From the NCBI GenBank assembly GCA_009884515.1, contig RHHX01000002.1:186001-250000 (forward strand): DNA of 64,000 nt. The letters run 5' to 3'. The notes below the pieces were generated by a model. It saw nothing but the letters and a program-made list of their open reading frames with translations. It had not been told where the DNA came from and ran no database searches. Source of the DNA: Candidatus Mycoplasma liparidae (GTDB lineage: Bacteria > Bacillota_I > Bacilli_A > Mycoplasmatales > Mycoplasmoidaceae). The position numbers and the translations under genes are program-made. How positions within the stretch are numbered: the stretch's first letter is position 1; the number at the start of each line of letters is the position of its first letter. Below, piece by piece: positions 55,290-64,000 of this stretch.

Positions 55290-55440
55290 TCACTATTATT
55301 AAATTAATCTTTGTCTTTTTTAATTTAGAAATTTAACGATTATTCTTACATTTCATCATCAGCAACATAACCTTTCTCATGTAAATTTTTTACAAATTCA
55401 TTTCTTTTGTCTAAGATATAGGATTAATTCTATTCTAGAA
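55290..55440 (-). pseudogene. remnant of a paralogue of the small exported protein
   Basis: RNEFVKNLHEKGYVADDEM on the minus strand near 55350-55410 parallels NAVAKQLHAQGYGDGGQM of the gene just to its left, followed by SLNF near-identical to the end of that gene. No N-terminus remains. Confidence 0.5.
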
Positions 55441-55466
55441 AATATTCTTTTATTTTTGTAAAATTT

Positions 55467-55897
55467 TTAAATGACATGAGTATATCTCAATTGTTTTTAC
55501 AAACTTTACAAGTTTATATAGCAAGAATGATTTAAGTATCAAAAATCATTCTTATGCTTTTTTAACAGGTAAACAAAACTCACAAGAAAAACAAGATATT
55601 ATTAAAAGATTTCAAAATAAAGAAATTAGAGTTTTATATGCAAATATGAAAGTAGCAAGTCTTGGTTTAACTATTGATGCGGCAACAACAACTATTTTTC
55701 TTGATAAATCATGAAGTCCAGTTGATAATGAACAAGCCAGCTTTAGAATGGTCGATACTATTGAAAGAAAGAACCTTGAACCCAAACTATTAATTAATGT
55801 AATTTGTAATAATTCTATTGATGATCGTATTAATCAAGTTTTAAGTAATAAGAAGTCAAATACTTCTTTTGTTTATGAAATGGAAGAATATTATTAA
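55467..55897 (+). pseudogene. C-terminal fragment of the SNF2 helicase, copy 2
   Basis: Starts with EYISIVFTNFTSLYSKND, and from there is nearly identical to the last 140 codons of the helicase, open to TAA 55895-55897, but with no start codon in frame and no motor N-terminus. Motifs V and VI are intact, so the copy is recent. Confidence 0.88.
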
Positions 55898-55934
55898 AAA
55901 TGATTCTAAAACTTTTAATCAGGTTTAATATATA

Positions 55935-55966
55935 AAAAAATAGTTATTGATAAATAACTATTTTTT
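55935..55966. terminator. bidirectional terminator
   Basis: 14-bp arms (AAAAAATAGTTATT and complement) with a 4-base GATA loop; runs of A before and T after. Lies between the 3' ends of the SNF2 fragment and the membrane-protein gene. Confidence 0.85.
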
Positions 55967-55972
55967 ACTTAA

Positions 55973-57205
55973 TTATACTTTTGTATATAAAACTGTTTTT
56001 GAAATATCAGCAATATCATTTGAATGTTTTTTAACAATTCTTTTAGCAATAAGATAATAGAAAAAGAAAAACAATGTAAAGATTAAAGCAAATACAAATA
56101 TTAAAGCAAATGCTCAATATTCACCATCTTGGGTTGTGGTATAACCAAGCGCATTTTCACTAGTATGAAAATAAATCATTAATGGATTAGGATTTGTTAT
56201 TACTCCATATGGAGTAAATCTAACAAAAAATGGAAGAATAAAAATAGATATTCCATATATTCCTGGATAAACAAATCCGCTTGCTGCTAATGTTCTAAAT
56301 TTAATTGGTTTATATAAATTAGTTCTAATGCTTGAAATTGAAAATCAAACAAAGCTAATTGGCAATACTGTATGTGTTCATATTGAAATAACATTACCAG
56401 TAGTCGTACCTTTTAATTGACCTCCCATTTCAAATGGAAATAAGTAACCTCAATATATAAATCCGACAATTGTAATGTATGCTGATGTTGCTATTAAAAT
56501 AGTATTGTTTCTAAAAATATTATTCTTTGGACTAAACATCATAAATAATAATAAAAAGAAACAAAGCATATTAGTAGTATTAGTAAAATAACCGAATTTA
56601 GCAAATAAAAATAAATTATCAATGCTTAATGGATCAGGTGATGCTTGTTTCATAACAAATCCAAATGAAGTTAAAGCAATTAAAAATGCTAAATAAAACA
56701 AACCAGTATTTCAAAATAATCTGTCTTTTTTTCCTTTATTACCAAGAACTTTAAGGAAATGGCCATGTGAAATTGTTAAATTTAATTGTGAATCAATACT
56801 TGATCTTAAATAAGCGAAATATTCTTTTAAATATTGATTATGTCTTGCTTTTTTAAAAAAATAAGGAACAAATACTCAAGAAATAATTCCAAAGAAAGAA
56901 AGGTATTTAAAAGCTTCATCTTTATTTTTAGGAATTAATCTAAATTGAATGTAAGCAGAAATAGCTAAATAAAAAACTAATGAATAGACAAAAAGACCTC
57001 TAATAATTTGAGCGTCTCTGGTAATAACATCAAGAGCATTTGGATCATCACTATTAATTCCTCAACCAAATTGAGCAAATGTTTGTGCTGTTAAAATAGA
57101 AAAAGTAATTAAGAAGATAAGCATTATTAATTGAAATAATGAAGAAATACTTATTTTAGATCATCAAATACTTGCATAGTCATTTTTGTTTTTAATTAAA
57201 TTCAT
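55973..57205 (-). CDS. polytopic membrane protein, mollicute-specific type
   Basis: 410 residues, ATG 57205. About eight hydrophobic helices alternate with short basic loops (first about 20-45, then 72-90, 103-122, 170-188, 208-228, 238-255, 280-298, 310-330 and 375-395). A cytoplasmic loop contains ARHNQYLKEYFAYLRSSIDS. It resembles Mycoplasma membrane proteins with no assigned function (MAGa3780-like group), judged only on topology and overall style. Monocistronic, ending in a clear terminator. Confidence 0.75.
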
Positions 57206-57324
57206 ATTAAATAATTATAACTTAAAATATTGATGTCTAAAATAATATATAAAAAAGCTGAAATTTATCATACTGAATATTGCTAAATTTATGTTACTAA
57301 TTTAAATAATGTTTTTAAAAAATT

Positions 57325-57565
57325 AGAACAATTAAAAGATTTTAAAATAAAGAAATTAGAGTTTTTATATGTAAATATAAAAATAGCAAGTCTTGGTTTA
57401 ACTATTGATACAGCAACAACTATTTTTCTTCATAAATACATGAAGTCCAGTTGATAATGAACAAGCTATCTTTAGATATGGTTGGTATAATAGAAAAAAA
57501 ATATTGAACCAAATAATTCTATTGATTATCAAATTAATTAATTTTTGAGCAATAAAAAATAAAAT
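57325..57565 (+). pseudogene. C-terminal fragment of the SNF2 helicase, copy 3
   Basis: KEIRVFICKYKNSKSWFNY-like frames interrupted by indels; the DNA still shows the segment for KVASLGLTIDAATT and SWSPVDNEQA. More divergent than copy 2, with several one-base losses. Confidence 0.75.
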
Positions 57566-57574
57566 TATCTAATC

Positions 57575-58896
57575 TTAATCTTCTAAAATAAAATTATCTA
57601 ATTCTTCTTTTATACTGTGGATATCTACATTTCTATCATTTATTTTGTTTTTTATTGTGCTAATAATACGATTAATTTCTGAAGTATCTACATTATTATT
57701 ATTTAAATTTTCTTTTACAAAAGATAAAAAATTTGATGGCAAATTAGTATCTAATTCTATCTTTGATTCATCCCTAACTATTTCTGTTATGATATCAGAT
57801 GGAAAATAGTCTTCTATCGTGCCTTTTTTTAATTTATGTACTTTTATGCGACTATTATTTAATTTAAAAATTTTCTCTTCATATTTGCTTCCTTGAAGAT
57901 CGCCGTCTACAATAATTTTAATAGATATATTATTATCCTCAAATTCACTAATCTGTTTAACAATAAGTGGTAAATTAGTGTCGCCGCCTGAAATAAATAA
58001 GTATTTATTTCATATTTTTTTCAAAATTAAAGTATCTATTTTTCCTTCGCAAAATATTGTGTTTTTAGGTAACATTGATGTTGGAGGTATTTTTCACCTA
58101 TATTGATTACTGTTACTAAATTTTCCTTTATTAATCTTAAAATTTCGGGTGAATGAGATGAAAAGAAATATTGTGTTTTTTTAGAGTTTTTTATAAAAGA
58201 ATTAATAATTTTTGATAATGAATTAAGGGATAAAGAATTTTCAATTTCATCAATAATTAAATATTTTTGATTTGGAGAAATTGAAGGCAAAGAATAATTA
58301 TTCATAATAAATTCTTTTTGTTGTCCTAAACCTTTATTTATAATATTAAGTGGATTTTTTTTATCAAAATCGCATTTTATTAATTTCAATCAATCTATAC
58401 TAAAATTGATGTCATAATTATCATTATCTTCATTTATAAAACTTGTTGTTTTAATGATATTTTTTAATTCTTTTTTAAAACCATTTATTTCTTCATCTAG
58501 TTAATCAAGAATTTCTTTTTTTTCTTTAATTTTATTAATAAGTAAAATTTTAATGGAATTATTAATTTCATCAGTAGTTAAATGAGCTAATAAAAACCCA
58601 TGTAAAATTTGCTCATGTTTATTAGATGTTTCTTTACTTAATCATTTTCATGTTTTTGAATTTGTATTTAAAAATCAAATATTATTATCATAATTAATTT
58701 CTATTTGATGTTTCTCTTAATTTTCTTTTATAGAATCAAATATTTTAATATCATTATCTAAAAAAGAATTGATAAGTTTTAAAATAGTAGTTTTACCAGA
58801 GTTATTTTCTCCAATAAAAATATTAATTCCTTGTTGAAAAATAATTTCACTATCAACTATTTTTTTATAATTTTTTATATAAATGCTTTAAATCAT
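57575..58896 (-). pseudogene. AAA/TOPRIM ATPase (OLD-like), dead
   Basis: The ATG at 58896 is followed after one codon by TAA, but the frame then reads a good ATPase N-terminus: IYIKNYKKIVDSEIIFQQGI, Walker A FIGENNSGKTTILKLI. Two more in-frame TAA codons (near 58718 and near 58500) interrupt it. Walker B YLIIDEIENSLS, switch FFSSHSPEIL, then a frameshift near 58095 into a TOPRIM-like part: TIFCEGKIDTLILKK, ISGGDTNLP, IKIIVDGDLQGSKYE, ending LDNFILED at 57575. A second OLD-like pseudogene besides 6491-8101, from a different subgroup. Confidence 0.8.
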
Positions 58897-58958
58897 ACTT
58901 ATTTCACTTGCTCACTATAGAAATTTTACATTTTATTGAGTAAAAAAAGCATTTTTGT

Positions 58959-59731
58959 TTATAAAATAAAAACATTGATTTTGCTATCCCTTTTAATATC
59001 TAATTTTTTAATAAAATCTAAAACATTATTTTCTCGTTCTGTTCTATTTTCACTAAAAAGTGATTCTATTCTTTGTTGGTTATTTTGATTTTTATAAGTT
59101 ATTCTTATATAAGGATAGAATCCTAAATTATTTTTAGATAACTTATCATTAAGATCATTTTGATATTTATTTAAATTTTTTATGGTATTAAAATAGTTTA
59201 TTAATGGTTTTCTAGTTTCATTATCTAAAATATCAACACCTTTAAAAAAGGTGACATCTACTCCTAAAATACCATAAATATATATTGGATTGTCTTTTGG
59301 TAAATTAGAGTTTCACATTGGACTTTTATTTGCAATGCTATCTTTATTATTTTTTGTTGAAAATTTAATTTCTATTGCAACTATATGCTCATTATAAAAT
59401 ACCAAAAAATCAGGAAATTATTAACTACCATTAGGTTGATAAATATAATTTGATCTAATGTTTTTGAAAGGATTTTTTAAAATTTCAAGAGAATCATTTA
59501 TCAAGGATTGAGATTTTATTAATTTTAAATTTTCTTTGGTTTTCTCTAAAGAAATACCTTCAATATCTGGAATATTTTCAAATAATTTATCATCTTTTAA
59601 TATTTCAATTATTCTCGTTTCTCTAAGCAATGAAAAAAATATTTCTTCAAATTTTTCTCACTAGTAGCTAAACTATATTTAATAGAATCTTTTTGAATTT
59701 TTTCAAAAAACAAAAGTAAACTATTATGCAT
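58959..59731 (-). pseudogene. type II-like restriction endonuclease, dead
   Basis: ATG 59731 overlaps the end of the methylase gene. After about 30 codons (MHNSLLLFFEKIQKDS) one frameshift near 59660 leads to REETRIIEIL-like sequence. The PD-(D/E)XK core is NGS-stop-QFPDFLVFYNEHIVAIEIKF, where a TAA (59421) replaces one codon of the usual G-S-x-x-F-P-D motif. The rest is open to 58959. With both lesions repaired, about 256 aa. The catalytic D..E.K pattern remains visible. Partner of the methylase 59724-60629. Confidence 0.75.
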
Positions 59732-60629
59732 TATCATGTGATTTTCCTTTGATATCAATGTATTCTTTTACAAAATCAGAAGTAGAAAATCCTAATATTT
59801 GTGTATTAGTTCTTGATAATTTACTAAAATCAATTTTTTTGATAATATTTAAAGCATTTTCATTTTTTACTTTAATAAAAAAGTATTGTCTATTTTTTAT
59901 TAATTTTTTAGCATCTTCAATAAGAATAGAATAATCATAATATCCTTGTCTATGAACAGCGAAAATCTCATTTATATTCTTCTTTATCAAAATACTTTAA
60001 AGTTTCTTTAGTATTGTTATGAATGTATGTTTTAAAATCATCATGTTTAATCAATGGCGGAGTTTTTATTCTTTTATTTATTAATTTTGTATTTTTTTTT
60101 GATCAAATTTGAAAGACACAATTAACATTGTATTTTTTTCCATTTAAAATAAAAGCGTTAGCCTCTAAAGGTTCAGAAAAAATCAATTTAGCTAATGGAT
60201 CGATGTTTTTTTGAATTGAATATCTATTAAAAGTATTTGGTACTATAAAACAAACTATATTTGCTTCTCTTAAAGATTTATTTAAAAAATCTAAAGCTAA
60301 TTTTTCCCTCTTTTTCCAAATGGAGGATTTCCTAAAACAATTCTATTTTTATTAAACTCAATAATAGTTTTTAAATAATCAGCCTTTTCAATCAAGTTAT
60401 TTTTAGGTTCTAAATCATATGCTTTAATTTTTTTATTTTTAATTCCTAATTCTTGAAGTGAAAACAAAAAACTACCAGTTCCAGCAGATGGTTCTAAAAA
60501 TATAGCTTTCTTAAATTCTTTTGGAAGTATCTCTTTTATTTTTAAAACTAATTTATCATAAATTAAAGGATTTGTATAAAATTGATTAAGTTGAATTTTA
60601 TTTTCTTTTTCATTTCCATAACCACTCAT
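59724..60629 (-). pseudogene. DNA adenine methyltransferase, two frameshifts
   Basis: ATG 60629 (MSGYGNEKENKIQLNQFYTN). SAM motif I FLEPSAGTGSFLFSL near residue 50 and catalytic NPPFGKRG near 105, so a gamma-type N6-adenine methyltransferase. The frame is lost in an A5 run just after NPPFGKRGK (near 60304), continues LDFLNKSLREANIVCFIVPN, and is lost again near 59968; the end WDFAVHRQGYYDYSILIEDA runs to TAA 59724. Its stop overlaps the endonuclease start. Because the methylase is broken, the nuclease must also be inactive, and it is. Confidence 0.82.
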
Positions 60630-60666
60630 TAAATATTCTTTTAAAAATAATAATTTAGTATTGAGT

Positions 60667-60704
60667 AGCAAAAAAACCAATTCTCTGGAGTTGGTTTTTT
60701 TGCT
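60667..60704. promoter_or_regulatory. terminator-like hairpin between divergent restriction genes
   Basis: 14-bp perfect arms (AGCAAAAAAACCAA and complement) with a 10-base loop, located between the start codons of the methylase (minus) and the DUF4420-like gene (plus). Transcripts in both directions would begin near it, so it cannot be a normal 3' terminator; an attenuator or transcription insulator is possible. Confidence 0.65.
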
Positions 60705-60746
60705 AATATAAAAGTAATATAAATAAATAATTTCGAGGATCTGCAA

Positions 60747-60764
60747 TATGTTAAAATTAACATA
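60747..60764 (+). promoter_or_regulatory. dyad symmetry just upstream of the DUF4420-like gene
   Basis: ATGTTAA-AA-TTAACAT, flanked by imperfect GGATCT/AGATC arms, immediately before the RBS AAGGAT. Position and symmetry suit an operator or a translation-control hairpin. Confidence 0.4.
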
Positions 60765-60782
60765 GATCGAAAAGGATAATAT

Positions 60783-61643
60783 ATGGAAATATTTAAATTA
60801 TATGAATATATAAATGGTAAGGATTCTGGAATAATTTTTAATAATGAAATTAAATTAGGTGATTTATCTAATCTTAATAAATACAAATGAATTAAGTATA
60901 AAGACAATATAAAAATTGAAAATGAACCCGGTCTTTATCGAGGAATTGCTTTTGATAATGTGGATATAAATTCCATCGAAATGATTAAAAATATTTTCAA
61001 TAATAAATGGTCAACAAGAAAATTTTCTAATTTTAGTGACTTATTTATTGATGTTGCTGATATTTTTAAGAAAACAAGAAATAATGAAGTTACTAATAAA
61101 TATTTAGGTTTATTAGGTGAACTTGCATTTATAAAAAAATCGCAATTATTGGGAATAAATAACATATTAGATTTTTATTCAAATGGTGGTTTTGATCGTT
61201 TTGATTTTCACTTTAAAAATAATCATCATTTGGATATTAAAATAGGCAATATTAATAAAGGCTCTTTTAAATTGGGTTTAAAACAATTAGAAAATTTAAC
61301 GGATGAAAAGAAAACACATGATATTAGTGTAATATTCCCTAATTGAGATTCTATAAATGGAATGAATTTATTAGATTTATTAAACAGTATTGACGGTATT
61401 AAAGGTTTTCAACACGAAAGAGATCTAATTGATGAACTGAAAGATGAAAATATTGAACTATTTGAAAAATTCAAAATTGTAATTGAAAAATCAAATTTTA
61501 TTTTTTTCAACAAAGATTTGTTACCTAAAATAACTATTGATGAAAAGAACGTATTAATAAAAGCTACTTTTGAAATTTTTGCAGCTGAAAATACAAAAAT
61601 AGATTTTGAATCTAAAGTGAAGGAACTTACAAATAATGACTAA
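60783..61643 (+). CDS. DUF4420-like PD-(D/E)XK protein of a Z1 operon
   Basis: 286 residues, ATG 60783 with RBS AAGGATA. The nuclease-fold signature is LGLLGELAFIKK (helix with conserved Glu, about residue 118), then GGFDRFDFHFKNNHHLDIKI, where D and D.K fit a PD-(D/E)XK active site, and the following strand TDEKKTHDISVIFP. DUF4420 (PF14390) proteins have this layout and characteristically accompany Z1 proteins. The stop overlaps the Z1 start by 8 bp. N-terminal 60 residues resemble a small beta domain (NEPGLYRGIAFD). Intact. Confidence 0.7.
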
Positions 61644-63948
61644 ATTAATATCAAAACAAAACTCTCCCTTTGAAAAAGAAAGTAAAATTTCAATTCAAAG
61701 TGGTTTTTTAAATAATGATCTTCAAATTCAAGAAAATTTCTTTCAAAACCCAAGAAAATTTTATGATAATTTTATAAATAGTTTAGAAAGAAAAGGAATT
61801 CCCAAAATTAGTATCGAAAAATTAGATCAAAAAATATCTAAAATTGTTAAACATATTGATGGTACTGATAAAAATATTTTAATTGTTGGAAATGTTCAAT
61901 CTGGAAAGACTAATTCATTTTTAGGAACAATATCTAAATCTCTAGATCAAAAATCTAATTTTATTTTCATTATGGGTGGCGTTGATAATGATATTTATAG
62001 TCAGAACCATGAAAGAATCTTTAATTTATTTAATCATATATCTCTTAATAATGAAATTACTGTTTTTAGTAAAAGTGATTATAAAGATAATAATAAAAAA
62101 GAAGAAATTATCAATTTATTAAAAAACAATAAAAAAGTAGTTATTGTTTCGATTAAAAATCATCAAGTTATAAACGCTTGAACAAACTTTATAAAAGAAA
62201 TTAATGAATTTATTCAAAATTCAATTATTATTGATGATGAATCTGATCAATTTACTCCCAATAATATTAATCAAGAAGAAATAGGTGAAAGAGCAGCAAC
62301 TAATAAAGCAGTTTATTCTTTATTAAAAGTATTGAAAAATAAAAATACATTTGTTTCTGTAACAGCAACACCTTATGTACAAATACTTTTAGATAAAGAA
62401 GACTACTTAAAACCTGATTATGCTTTTTTAATAGAACCTGGAAAAGGATATACTCCTTTATCTTATTTTTTAACTCAAGATACCTATGATAGAGATGACG
62501 TAACTAATATTATTGATGATGATGAAATTGAACAGTTTAAAGAAGGTCAGTATTTAGGTAAAAGTTTTTATAAAGCAATTTTAACTCATATAATTCATTC
62601 GGTTTTATTTTATTATTGATCTTTAAAAAAAGAAAATATTATTCATAAAATACCAACAATGTTGATTAATCCTGGTAGAAAAAATGATTTACATGATCAT
62701 GCTAAAAATAATCTTTTCAAGTTTATAGAAATTAATATTTATCCAAAGATTGCTGAAAAGGATGAAGAGATAGTTAGTTTTATTCAAAATAAATTAGATG
62801 ATTTTAATGATTTTTTAATAAAAACTAATGATCCTTTTGCAAATAAAATTTCTATCAATGATTTAATTAATAAAATTAAATCTGAATTAAGAAATGATAA
62901 TATTGATGTTCAAGTAATCAATAAAAATAAAAAAATAGAAACTAATAAAAAACTTTTTACTTTTTATATTGGCAGTAATAAATTATCTCGTGGTATTACG
63001 ATTAATTCTTTGATAACAACATTTTTCTTTGGAAGAACAAAAAGTGTTTCAAATGCCGATACTATTTCTCAAGCAGCAAGATGATTAGGTTATCGAGATG
63101 AATATTTATTCTTTTTAACTATTTACTTATCAACTGAATTATTAAAAGATTATTACAATATAGAACATATAAATGAAGCACTTTTTAGAGAAATTTTAAA
63201 ATATGAAAAAGATGAAAAAAGTATTAAAGAATTACCTTATAGAATTTATTTAAATAGAGATCAAAATTTATCGATAGCAACTAGAACATCAGCAGTATCT
63301 CAAGAAGTTTTTCTATCAAAAGAAAACAGTACTGAAAAATTAGCAACACTTAGATCTTTTTTTATTTCTCATAAATTAAACAAATCTGGAATAGATAAAG
63401 CTGATGATAAAACTCTATCAAATTTAGTTAATGAAATTATTTTAAAAAAATTCAATAAGTCTGATGATTTAAATAATTTATCAAAATCAAAAAAATTAAA
63501 AAATTATCCATTTCTTGAATTTGAAAATATAGAAAAATTTAAAGAAACTGTAGGTTGAAAAGAATTTTCTAATTTTTATAGAATGTTAGATATTGAAAAA
63601 GTATTATTTGATAAAATAATAGAAAATAACAAAAATAAAAAAGTCTTGTTATCTTTTATGCAAACTGAACTGCATTCAAAAAATATTAAAAATAGATATT
63701 ATAATCGTATTCTTACCGATGATAAAATAACTGAAATTACTGTTGGTAAAACTGATAAATATACAGGAGATAGATATTGATTTGATGATTTAAAATCTAG
63801 TAATTACCTAATATTTCAAATTTATTTAATAAAATTACGTGACATGGATGAAAAGCCTTTTTATAAATTATCATTGGTGCAAAAGGATAATTCTAAATAT
63901 AGAATTATTGATAATAATAATTATTATATAACAAGAAAAAATTCATAA
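61636..63948 (+). CDS. Z1-domain superfamily helicase/endonuclease
   Basis: 770 residues, ATG 61636. Walker A ILIVGNVQSGKTNSFLG near residue 80, Walker B IIIDDESDQFTPNN near 200, SVTATPYVQIL, and the defining Z1 block IGSNKLSRGITINSLITTFF, then SNADTISQAARWLGYRDEY near 440-480. Z1 (PF10593) proteins occur in restriction-like systems with MutL/HATPase, DUF4420 and AIPR partners (Mza system). Here only DUF4420 is seen upstream; any further partner would lie beyond the right edge. Intact, in contrast to the adjacent divergent methylase/nuclease pair. Confidence 0.85.
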
Positions 63949-63966
63949 TTTAATATGAATTTTTTT
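63936..63966 (+). terminator. terminator of the Z1 operon
   Basis: 12-bp arms (AAAAAATTCATA and complement) with a 6-base loop overlap the last codons of the Z1 gene; the second arm ends in a T run. This suggests the operon ends here and no further partner is co-transcribed downstream. Confidence 0.7.
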
Positions 63967-64000
63967 ATTATTATTCAAATAAATCGTTTAATAAATTTTC

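Noticed and set aside
53142..57565. Insertion sequence activity as the cause of repeated SNF2, hsdR and tuf fragments
   Set aside because: No transposase, terminal inverted repeat or target duplication was seen at any junction.
1..64000. Many TGA codons as evidence for split genes or pseudogenes
   Set aside because: They fall at conserved Trp positions in ribosomal protein S7, IF-2, HsdM and others, so they encode Trp under code 4.
1..64000. tRNA or rRNA genes in the AT-rich gaps
   Set aside because: No T-loop consensus with matching acceptor stem was found on visual reading of the larger gaps; a covariance search was not possible.
63971..64000. End of a minus-strand gene reading ENLLNDLFE at the right edge
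   Set aside because: Only nine codons are visible, too few to support a gene.

Overview
The window is a piece of a mollicute (Mycoplasma/Ureaplasma-type) chromosome. It is extremely AT-rich and has the characteristic wall-less gene content. UGA is read as tryptophan throughout: ribosomal protein S7 ends Leu-Arg-Trp with its Trp encoded by TGA, and HsdR, RpoB, InfB, the subtilase and the Z1 protein all run through many TGA codons without any other stop. All coordinates assume translation table 4. I see no tRNA, rRNA, CRISPR array, transposase or replication origin. The species cannot be fixed from the sequence.

Layout. (i) 1-26.8 kb is a dense, partly decayed accessory island of defence-type genes. 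It holds three FRG-domain/TPR proteins, a KAP-type P-loop NTPase (frameshifted), a PD-(D/E)XK-like nuclease (frameshifted), two DUF3800 proteins (one dead), an OLD-like AAA/TOPRIM pseudogene, a truncated second hsdR, a HicA/HicB-like pair, an AAA ATPase plus subtilase pair of the IetAS kind, a complete type I restriction-modification operon with two hsdS genes (hsdS-hsdM-hsdS-hsdR) led by an FRG-TPR gene, and a RuvC-like nuclease with an internal domain duplication. (ii) 26.8-31 kb holds a 1057-residue BspA-like leucine-rich-repeat surface protein made of about seven 410-bp repeats, flanked by remnants of tuf and of the RuvC-like gene. (iii) 31-49.4 kb, all on the minus strand, is the intact core: rpsB-rpoB-rpoC-nusA-rnpM-infB-rbfA-membrane protein, then rpsL-rpsG-fusA and tuf. 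(iv) 50-54.5 kb, plus strand: a truncated ORF, HIT protein, cytidine deaminase, phosphohexomutase and a SNF2-type helicase. (v) 54.5-64 kb is a second accessory zone. It has two decayed copies of the SNF2 C-terminus, a small exported-protein pseudogene, a polytopic membrane protein, a dead AAA/TOPRIM ATPase, a dead methylase/restriction endonuclease pair, and an intact divergent pair: a DUF4420-like PD-(D/E)XK protein and a Z1-domain helicase (Mza-type).

How the parts fit. The core genes contain no frameshift over about 18 kb, while many accessory genes are broken, often at homopolymers or short repeats. The breakage therefore looks like real decay or phase variation rather than bad sequence. 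Several modules exist as paired copies in opposite states of repair (HicB/nuclease, DUF3800, SNF2 C-terminus, hsdR, RuvC-like, tuf 3' end), which points to repeated segmental duplication followed by loss. The most interesting unexplained element is the FRG-TPR family: three copies, each next to a different defence-like partner, one of them overlapping the start of a type I hsdS.
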